6,117 nt of DNA, taken from Microcaldota archaeon. GTDB lineage: Archaea; Micrarchaeota; Micrarchaeia; Micrarchaeales; CABMGC01. Positions 1 to 4,955 of the stretch are shown in pieces. Position 1 is the stretch's first letter. Every line of letters begins with the position of its first letter. Below the pieces are notes generated by a model. The model was not told the origin of the DNA and did not search any database. It saw nothing but the letters and a program-made list of their open reading frames with translations. Made by a program: the position numbers and the translations under genes. Where the stretch lies: contig JAJZOS010000050.1 of the NCBI GenBank assembly GCA_021851985.1, positions 1 through 6,117 on the forward strand, given 5' to 3'.

Positions 1-237
1 TTCATAAAATTTTCCTGCTGCAACAGTTATATTTCCATTCCTAACCAAATATTCGCCTTCATTTTCAAGTTTATATGATGCTTTAATGCATAAATCACTG
101 ACGAGATTTGACAATTCTGGACTTTTCATTGCAATAGCAACGGCATCTTCAGGATACCCAAGATTGCAGAGATTGATGGCACGGTTCTTATTTGAATTCG
201 CATTATCTGCAGGCATTTTAGATTTTTTAATTGACAT
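1..237 (-). CDS. Unrecognised helical protein, N-terminal part only
   Basis: This frame starts at an ATG (235-237) and stays open for 79 codons to the left edge, so the C-terminal part is missing. I do not recognise the family. After a polar, lysine- and asparagine-rich N-terminus (about residues 1-18), the protein reads as short amphipathic helices: a segment around NLCNLGYPEDAVAIAMKSP, then one around LVSDLCIKASYKLENEGEYL, then VRNGNITVAAGKFYE. The alternation of small and hydrophobic residues resembles a TPR-like alpha-solenoid, but no repeat can be confirmed in so short a piece. No signal peptide or membrane segment is visible. The start lies 14 bases after the stop of the upstream gene on the same strand, so the two are probably co-transcribed. 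No Shine-Dalgarno sequence is visible in the gap. The reading frame is well supported; the function is unknown. Confidence 0.7.
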   Translation of the reverse strand, partial: MSIKKSKMPADNANSNKNRAINLCNLGYPEDAVAIAMKSPELSNLVSDLCIKASYKLENEGEYLVRNGNITVAAGKFYE

Positions 238-251
238 TATAATACACTGAA

Positions 252-578
252 TTAATCACGCTTATTAGGCTTAAGCAGAGCAGTGTCAGGGTTTGTTCCA
301 TTTGCATTTTTTAATATGGCATCGATCTCATCTATTCTTGATTTTGCTTTGCTAGAAGTATCAATATCACCGAAATCATCTGCTTTACTTTTCAACTCCG
401 AAAAACTGTCCTTTAGCTTTAAATATGTACCCTTATTTGATGCAACATCCAACTTCTTTAAATCCTTTAAACAATCATCATAAGCTCTGAATGAAAGGCC
501 TATGCGTAGAAACTCCTCGATTTTTTCACTGCCAAGATACTTATCTTGGCTATCTCTTTTATTGAACGACTCTCCCAT
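252..578 (-). CDS. Hypothetical charged helical protein, 108 residues
   Basis: A complete ORF running from ATG at 576-578 to TAA at 252-254. I do not recognise the family. The product is very hydrophilic, rich in Lys, Asp, Glu and Ser, with no signal peptide or membrane span. Residues about 17-45 (SEKIEEFLRIGLSFRAYDDC and following) and 50-92 look like two or three amphipathic helices that could form a helical hairpin or coiled coil. The last 15 residues are polar and probably disordered. It has a single Cys (residue 36) and no metal-binding pattern. It is the first gene of a minus-strand pair with the gene at 1-237, 14 bases downstream, and a good TATA box sits about 32 bases upstream of the start. 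A plausible role is a small partner of the downstream helical protein, but that is only inferred from position. The plus-strand frame at 283-483 is read as its antisense shadow. Confidence 0.7.
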   Translation of the reverse strand: MGESFNKRDSQDKYLGSEKIEEFLRIGLSFRAYDDCLKDLKKLDVASNKGTYLKLKDSFSELKSKADDFGDIDTSSKAKSRIDEIDAILKNANGTNPDTALLKPNKRD

Positions 579-605
579 ACAACCACACCAAATGCTTACT
601 AATTT

Positions 606-615
606 GCATATAAAG
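606..615 (-). promoter_or_regulatory. Archaeal TATA box for the minus-strand pair
   Basis: Read on the minus strand this is CTTTATATGC, a close match to the archaeal box A. Its centre is about 32 bases upstream of the ATG at 578. With the usual spacing of about 25-27 bases from TATA centre to transcription start, the transcript would begin near 584-586 and carry a leader of only about six to eight bases. A GGTG that could act as a weak Shine-Dalgarno lies at about 588-585, at or just upstream of the predicted start of transcription, so near-leaderless translation is the simpler reading. Confidence 0.5.
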
Positions 616-628
616 TAATCTAGATTGT

Positions 629-638
629 GATATATAAT
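629..638. promoter_or_regulatory. Possible TATA box, readable on both strands
   Basis: GATATATAAT on the plus strand reads ATTATATATC on the minus strand, so it could seat TBP in either direction. On the plus strand it would start a transcript near 660, giving a leader of about 38 bases to the ATG at 698 or about 89 bases to the ATG at 749. On the minus strand it would give a somewhat longer leader for the 108-residue gene than the box at 606-615. The flanking DNA is AT-rich, so a chance match is quite possible. Confidence 0.25.
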
Positions 639-720
639 TCTTCTCTTAATGTAGCTAAATTACAGATATTTTTGTTATTTTGTAAAAATGCATTTGAATG
701 ACATACACATTACCAAATGA

Positions 721-730
721 TTATTATATT
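721..730 (+). promoter_or_regulatory. Candidate TATA box for the ABC operon (leaderless)
   Basis: The T/A-rich stretch TTATTATATT is centred about 24 bases before the ATG at 749, the spacing expected if transcription starts at or next to that ATG. No Shine-Dalgarno sequence precedes either candidate start of the ATPase gene, which agrees with leaderless expression. The match to the archaeal consensus is only moderate. If the ATG at 698 is the real start, this stretch is coding and the box at 629-638 is the better candidate. Confidence 0.35.
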
Positions 731-748
731 GATTATCATAAATTAATC

Positions 749-1435
749 ATGGACAATTATTCGGTAATTATAGAACATGTAACAAAGATATACACCACGG
801 GAAAAATAAAAATAAAAGCACTTGACGATATAACTTTTCGGCTGAAGAGAGGCGAATTTCTAGCCATAGTGGGCCCTTCTGGAAGCGGCAAATCAAGCCT
901 GCTGAACATACTAGGCACCATAGATACTCCGTCTAAGGGAAAGATATTCATAGAAGGAAGATCTATTTTACGAATGACTAGAAACGAAATAGCTAAATTT
1001 AGGAATAAGAACCTTGGTTTCGTATTTCAATCATATAACCTCATAACCAGCTTGGATGCGAAGACAAACGTGATGTTGCCGCTTATGACCGGATCTGTGC
1101 CAAAAAATGTTAGAGAAGAGCGTGCAAAGTCGCTTCTTAAGGAACTTGGCTTAGGAACAAAGCTTAACATGAAACCTATGCAATTAAGCGGTGGGGAACA
1201 GCAAAGAGTTGCAATAGCAAGGGCGCTTGTCAATAGCCCTTCTCTTATTCTTGCAGATGAACCTACGGGCAACCTTGATTCTAAAACAGGGTTAGGAATA
1301 ATAAAACTGTTGCACAAAATAAGCAAGGAAAGTAATGTTACTATAATAATGATAACACATAATATGGAAACTACGCGATATTGCGACAAAATAATAAAAC
1401 TCAGGGATGGAAAAGCAGAAAAACTTAAATGGTAA
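749..1435 (+). CDS. ABC transporter ATPase, MacB/LolD/FtsE type
   Basis: Cytoplasmic nucleotide-binding subunit that hydrolyses ATP to drive the permease encoded at 2703-3932. From the ATG at 749 the product has 228 residues, normal for this family. All motifs are intact: Walker A GPSGSGKS at residues 42-49, Q-loop Gln94 in VFQSYNL, ABC signature LSGGEQQR at 146-153, Walker B LILADEP at 166-172 with the catalytic Glu171, D-loop NLDS at 175-178, and H-loop His204. The signature and the DEPTGNLDS stretch are characteristic of the COG1136 branch (MacB, LolD, FtsE), which pairs with FtsX-like permeases rather than with importers. I prefer 749 over the in-frame ATG at 698 because the protein then begins a few residues before the usual first strand (IIEHVTKIY) and a TATA-like stretch lies at leaderless distance. 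The extra 17 residues from 698 look unlike the family. The next gene follows closely and is probably co-transcribed. The assignment to family is firm; the substrate is unknown. Confidence 0.95.
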   Translation: MDNYSVIIEHVTKIYTTGKIKIKALDDITFRLKRGEFLAIVGPSGSGKSSLLNILGTIDTPSKGKIFIEGRSILRMTRNEIAKFRNKNLGFVFQSYNLITSLDAKTNVMLPLMTGSVPKNVREERAKSLLKELGLGTKLNMKPMQLSGGEQQRVAIARALVNSPSLILADEPTGNLDSKTGLGIIKLLHKISKESNVTIIMITHNMETTRYCDKIIKLRDGKAEKLKW

Positions 1436-1446
1436 TTGGTATATGT

Positions 1447-2706
1447 ATGAATAAACATTTTAAGATCATTGCGCTTTTATGCATGGTATTTCTGTTTGGA
1501 GAAGCATTATCTACATTGGGCGGGCCGGAACCGATACCCAATCCTCCAACGTTTAGCATTACATCACCAAGCATGACAGTATGCAGTGGGCAGGTTAGTA
1601 CACTGCCAATAACCGTAGTTACAAATGGAGAGATGCAAAATGTGCAGCTTTCTGTCCTTAATTCGCAGTATGTATCGCCGATTGGAAACTTGACAGAAGT
1701 GATAAACAACATTTTGCCTTCCAAGCAGCAGGTAGTAAATTTTACCATATTTGTAAACACAAACTCGTCATTTATACCGGTTCAGATATCTATTAGTTAT
1801 TTTTACCATACGCTTTATTCGGATAGTGAAATAAGAAATACCACGTTATGGGTTAAAACATGCAAGCAACCGATATCGATAAAATTCTACCCGAAATATC
1901 TTGTACAAGGAAGAATACAAAACCTCTTCTTAAACATTACTAATACTGGAACTAAGAATCTTAGTTCTATATCAATAAGACCATCTTTTCCGCCACTTGA
2001 AGCGGCACTTGTTAGCCCACAACCAATAGTAGTTAACAGCATAAATGAAGGAAAAAGTGCAATTACCAACGCAAGCATATACGTATATCAAAATGTGTCG
2101 CAGCTATTGCCAATAAATCTCAATGTTAGCTTTTTCAACGGAACGCTGTTTGAAAGGATACCTGTTGATCTTGATGTGCTTACAACCGGACTGATAAATT
2201 TTACTGCTTCAAGCATTAGCGTATCCCCTCAAAATCCTTCAGAAGACAGCATATTCTCAGTGTCATTCATATTGACCAATACGGGCACTTCTACTGCATC
2301 TGCTGTAACTGTGACTTCGTTTCCAGGCAACCAGTTTACGCAGTTCGGATCGAATTCTACTTTCATAGGGAGCATTCCTCCAGACAGCCAGACATCGGCA
2401 ACGCTCTCCTTTTTCGTCAAGAATTATACCGAGATAGGGAATTACTCTATTCCAATAAAGATAATGTACTTGAATAATTTAAGGCAATCACTGAATATGT
2501 CTATAGCAGTACCGATAACTGTTGTACAACAAATGAACGCTACAGCTTTGGCTTCTGAGCATTCGTCAGGATCAAACATAATATTATTGCTCATATTGGC
2601 ATTTATGATTATAGTGCTGGTTTTTATAATAAAACTCGAACCCGCCAAGAAACGCGTTCTGATGAAAAAACTAAATACTAACATGAATAAACTGTTGAAA
2701 AGATGA
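1447..2706 (+). CDS. Secreted, membrane-anchored beta-sandwich protein of the ABC operon (COG1361/CARDB-like)
   Basis: The product is predicted to be exported and anchored by its C-terminus, with most of the chain outside the cell. From ATG 1447 (419 residues) the N-terminus is a signal peptide: MNKHFK, then a hydrophobic core IIALLCMVFLF, with likely cleavage near the following GEALS. An ATG at 1429 adds six residues and overlaps the ATPase stop; it is possible but puts an odd hydrophobic patch before the basic region. Numbered from 1429, three beta-rich units of about 100 residues lie near 41-145, 149-251 and 256-366. Units two and three share a TNTGT turn typical of CARDB/NEW3-type sandwiches. 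Cys52 and Cys145 bracket unit one and could form a disulfide. I count 16 N-X-S/T sequons. One membrane span (about 383-401) is followed by a basic cytoplasmic tail. The place between ATPase and permease genes suggests an external partner of the permease, in the position of a MacA-like adaptor but without its fold. Family placement is by pattern, not by search. Confidence 0.85.
   Translation: MNKHFKIIALLCMVFLFGEALSTLGGPEPIPNPPTFSITSPSMTVCSGQVSTLPITVVTNGEMQNVQLSVLNSQYVSPIGNLTEVINNILPSKQQVVNFTIFVNTNSSFIPVQISISYFYHTLYSDSEIRNTTLWVKTCKQPISIKFYPKYLVQGRIQNLFLNITNTGTKNLSSISIRPSFPPLEAALVSPQPIVVNSINEGKSAITNASIYVYQNVSQLLPINLNVSFFNGTLFERIPVDLDVLTTGLINFTASSISVSPQNPSEDSIFSVSFILTNTGTSTASAVTVTSFPGNQFTQFGSNSTFIGSIPPDSQTSATLSFFVKNYTEIGNYSIPIKIMYLNNLRQSLNMSIAVPITVVQQMNATALASEHSSGSNIILLLILAFMIIVLVFIIKLEPAKKRVLMKKLNTNMNKLLKR
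2703..2706 (+). promoter_or_regulatory. ATGA stop-start overlap, translational coupling
   Basis: The TGA that ends the secreted-protein gene (2704-2706) overlaps the ATG of the permease gene (2703-2705). No strong Shine-Dalgarno precedes this ATG, so ribosomes that finish the upstream gene probably restart here. This would tie the amount of permease to that of the secreted protein, which suits subunits of one complex. Confidence 0.7.
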
Positions 2707-3932
2707 ACATAAATGACATATTATGGTTGAGCTATAATGATCTTCATGAAAGAATCTTGAGGACCACACTCACCATAATAATGGTAGTAATTGGAGTAGC
2801 CTCAATCATAGCGTTAGTTTCACAGACTTCTGGAATAAACCAGAGCATACAAAATTCTCTGAATACGCTCGGTCCTACATCAATAATAGTGATGCCGGCA
2901 GGCTCAGGAAGCTTTACATCTCAAGATACTAGTGAAATTTCGTCTTTGCCCAATGTTGTTTCGGTTATACCTATCCTGTCTGCTCCAGTATATATAAACT
3001 TAAATGGCAACAACGAATCGGCAACGCTCATCGGCATAAATACTGAAGGGCTAAGGGAACTTCTTGGGACCATAAATATATATCAGGGCGGATTATATCA
3101 AAATACGGTGACTCCCTCTTCATTGCTTGGTTATAGAATAGCTTTTCCAGAAGTGCTTGCAGGAACGCAGGGGGCTTATGTAGGTCAACCTGCTTCTCTG
3201 AGCCTATCTGAACAGCGCCAAGCAATAACAGTGCCAATAGTTGGCATTCTACAGAATTATGGAAATATAGTAATACCTATTGATAGCGGAGTTATCATGT
3301 CTGTATATGCAGCCGAAACGATATTGCATAGGACATCATATAACATAATGCTCGTAAAAGCAACAAATACAGGCACTGTTGGTAAGGTCTCCCAGACAAT
3401 ATCCCAGATATATGGGGCGCGAGCAAAAATAATAACCGTGCAACAGCTCATACAGATAACTAGCCAGATACTGAATCAGATAACAGTATTGTTCATAGTA
3501 ATAGCAAGCATATCACTTCTTGTAGCCGCAATTGGGATAATGAATATAATGTTGATATCGGTATTTGAAAGGACCCATGAAATCGGAGTGCTTAAAGCAT
3601 TGGGATTTATGGATAACGAAGTGATGATGATCTTTCTTTTTGAAGCGGTGACTATAGGCGTATTAGGAGGTTTTATTGGAATTGCTGTGGGAATCATGGG
3701 TTCATATTCGCTTACTGCGCTCATCATACATACATCTACAAGCAGTTCTTCATCAATATCGCAGTTTAGCCAAGGAGTAGGTGGAAGTTCCATCAGTTAT
3801 TATCCAATAATATCTCTTTCTACACTATTAATTGCAATGGCCGTGGCAGTCATCGTAAGTATAATTGCAGGCATATACCCTGCCTGGCGGGCTTCTAAGA
3901 TGAAACCGATAGAGGCGCTTAGGCACATATGA
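2703..3932 (+). CDS. ABC transporter permease, MacB/FtsX family
   Basis: Integral membrane subunit that pairs with the ATPase at 749-1435. The 409-residue product has the standard MacB_PCD plus FtsX layout: a short cytoplasmic start with LSYNDLHERILRTTLT, TM1 at about 21-43, a large extracellular domain at about 44-257, TM2 at 258-283, a cytoplasmic coupling segment (ISVFERTHEIGVLKALGF, 285-302), TM3 at about 308-340, and TM4 at about 370-393 ending in the family signature IYPAWRASKM then KPIEALRH. Four spans and a C-terminal position of the FtsX domain match MacB-type permeases that have their ATPase on a separate chain. In this class, ATP hydrolysis is relayed to the extracellular domain rather than moving substrate through a membrane channel. 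The loop between TM3 and TM4 is unusually serine-rich (about 345-365). The ATG overlaps the preceding stop. The substrate may be a peptide, a lipid-linked or envelope component, or a toxic compound; the sequence does not decide. Confidence 0.95.
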   Translation: MNINDILWLSYNDLHERILRTTLTIIMVVIGVASIIALVSQTSGINQSIQNSLNTLGPTSIIVMPAGSGSFTSQDTSEISSLPNVVSVIPILSAPVYINLNGNNESATLIGINTEGLRELLGTINIYQGGLYQNTVTPSSLLGYRIAFPEVLAGTQGAYVGQPASLSLSEQRQAITVPIVGILQNYGNIVIPIDSGVIMSVYAAETILHRTSYNIMLVKATNTGTVGKVSQTISQIYGARAKIITVQQLIQITSQILNQITVLFIVIASISLLVAAIGIMNIMLISVFERTHEIGVLKALGFMDNEVMMIFLFEAVTIGVLGGFIGIAVGIMGSYSLTALIIHTSTSSSSSISQFSQGVGGSSISYYPIISLSTLLIAMAVAVIVSIIAGIYPAWRASKMKPIEALRHI

Positions 3933-3933
3933 A

Positions 3934-4791
3934 TTAAAGCCCGTACCTTATTTTCGAAGAAATTATACTCTCATTTTCTGCTATCTTTGTCTCTATACTC
4001 CTACTTATCTTTTTAATGTCTTTAACCACAGAATCGTATTTCTTTTCGGTGTTTGAAAGAAGGTATAGATTTTCAGCAAGCTGGAGATCATTATGGATAT
4101 TTTTCGTTTTAAGCAGCGATTCATTAAACTTTTTCAGCCTCTTTATTGAGGATAAATCATCATATAATTTTCCAAATATCTCGGAATTTACCTGATTAAA
4201 TCTTCCCTTCCAATCGATAAACTCTTCAATTAATGAAAGATAGCTGTCCCTGGTTCGTGCAGATGCTGAGCGCATGTTAAAATCCTGTATGTCTTTATTC
4301 CTTAATGCATTGTATCTGGACATAAAACGATTGATCATAAAGCTTGTTGCTGAAGGATTCAATTTCACTGAACCGTCAACAAATTTTCTATCGTAATCTT
4401 CGCGCAAATTGCGATCCTTAAGTGTACTATAAGCTTCATTAAGTCTTTCAGAAATTGCGTGTGCATTTTCACTTTTATTAACATCTGGGTGGCTTTTTTT
4501 AATGCTTTTTATGTATGCTTCCCTTATCTGTATTTGACTGCTCTTGGAAGATATCCCAAGTATCCTGTAATAGTCTTTAAATTGCATGTTTTTAGTATCT
4601 ATGCCCAAACTTTTTGCATGCGCTTCTATCTCAGCTATTATTCTGTGTGAATCAGCAATAAGCTTTTTAGACTGCTTTTCGGCTCTGTTTTGATACACAT
4701 TAGAAATCCACGACTTTGCGCTGCTTATTATATTCGTATACTCGCCTGAAAAAAGGAATAAGAAACAGAATTTTGAAGAAATGATACTCAA
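3934..4791 (-). CDS. J-domain (DnaJ-like, class III) protein
   Basis: A co-chaperone-like protein that should stimulate the ATPase of an Hsp70 (DnaK) through its J domain. Numbering from the TTG at 4791 (285 residues), the J domain covers about 71-137: helix I in KDYYRILGI, helix II in QIREAYIKSIKKS, the essential HPD loop at 101-103, helix III in AISERLNEAYSTL, helix IV in LREDYDRKF. There is no Gly/Phe region and no zinc-binding Cys repeats, so it is not a housekeeping DnaJ. A charged amphipathic helix (about 20-62) precedes the J domain and a long helical region, probably coiled coil, follows (about 150-280). These may recruit specific clients. The start is uncertain: the TTG follows directly on an in-frame TAA, no Shine-Dalgarno is visible, and the TATA box points to an ATG at 4815 that meets that TAA after seven codons. 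Later starts at GTG 4698 or ATG 4587 are possible, the latter just before the J domain. Its stop lies one base from the convergent permease stop. Confidence 0.88.
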   Translation of the reverse strand: MSIISSKFCFLFLFSGEYTNIISSAKSWISNVYQNRAEKQSKKLIADSHRIIAEIEAHAKSLGIDTKNMQFKDYYRILGISSKSSQIQIREAYIKSIKKSHPDVNKSENAHAISERLNEAYSTLKDRNLREDYDRKFVDGSVKLNPSATSFMINRFMSRYNALRNKDIQDFNMRSASARTRDSYLSLIEEFIDWKGRFNQVNSEIFGKLYDDLSSIKRLKKFNESLLKTKNIHNDLQLAENLYLLSNTEKKYDSVVKDIKKISRSIETKIAENESIISSKIRYGL

Positions 4792-4840
4792 TTACTGTAA
4801 AGGAAAAGAGTTCATTTCTCACTAATACATTGTTTAACAA

Positions 4841-4850
4841 GATATAAATA
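4841..4850 (-). promoter_or_regulatory. Archaeal TATA box for the J-domain gene
   Basis: On the minus strand this reads TATTTATATC, the best archaeal box A match in the intergenic region. Its centre predicts transcription starting at about 4817-4820, next to a GTG at 4822 and an ATG at 4815 but some 25 bases before the TTG at 4791. Read on the plus strand the same bases give GATATAAATA, so the site might also serve rightward transcription towards the DUF373 gene. Confidence 0.5.
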
Positions 4851-4927
4851 CTTGACTGTTTGAAGCGGCGTGACCAATGCTCAAATTTCCAGATGCCACT
4901 CGAGATATTGTCGATATAAAAGCAAAG

Positions 4928-4935
4928 AATATAAA
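4928..4935 (+). promoter_or_regulatory. Candidate TATA box for the DUF373 gene
   Basis: AATATAAA is centred about 24-25 bases upstream of the ATG at 4956, which fits a leaderless transcript beginning at that codon. A second TATA-like run, GATATAAAAG at 4913-4922, would instead place the start of transcription near 4944 and give a leader of about 12 bases. The two boxes may be alternatives. Confidence 0.4.
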
Positions 4936-4955
4936 CCTTCTCAGCTAGAATTTAG

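Noticed and set aside
283..483. Plus-strand ORF of 66 codons opposite the 108-residue gene
   Set aside because: It lies entirely antisense to the minus-strand gene, which has a good promoter, a plausible charged helical product and a neighbour on the same strand. The 66-residue product looks like a reverse-strand shadow.
691..719. Six-base inverted repeat CATTTG...CAAATG with a 17-base spacer, upstream of the ABC operon
   Set aside because: The arms are short and do not extend. The hexamer recurs in the surrounding AT-rich DNA (for example near 588-594), so it is not convincing as an operator.
1027..1760. Minus-strand ORFs of 143 and 111 codons opposite the ATPase and secreted-protein genes
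   Set aside because: Both lie antisense to clearly recognisable genes, carry no recognisable motif and have no promoter or operon context.
3476..3793. Minus-strand ORF of 105 codons opposite the permease gene
   Set aside because: It is antisense to the conserved FtsX domain. Its hydrophobic look follows from the complement of membrane-span codons.
4861..4955. Possible tRNA or small structured RNA between the J-domain and DUF373 genes
   Set aside because: I found no cloverleaf, no T-loop or anticodon-arm pattern and no C/D box pair. The stretch is better explained as promoter DNA.
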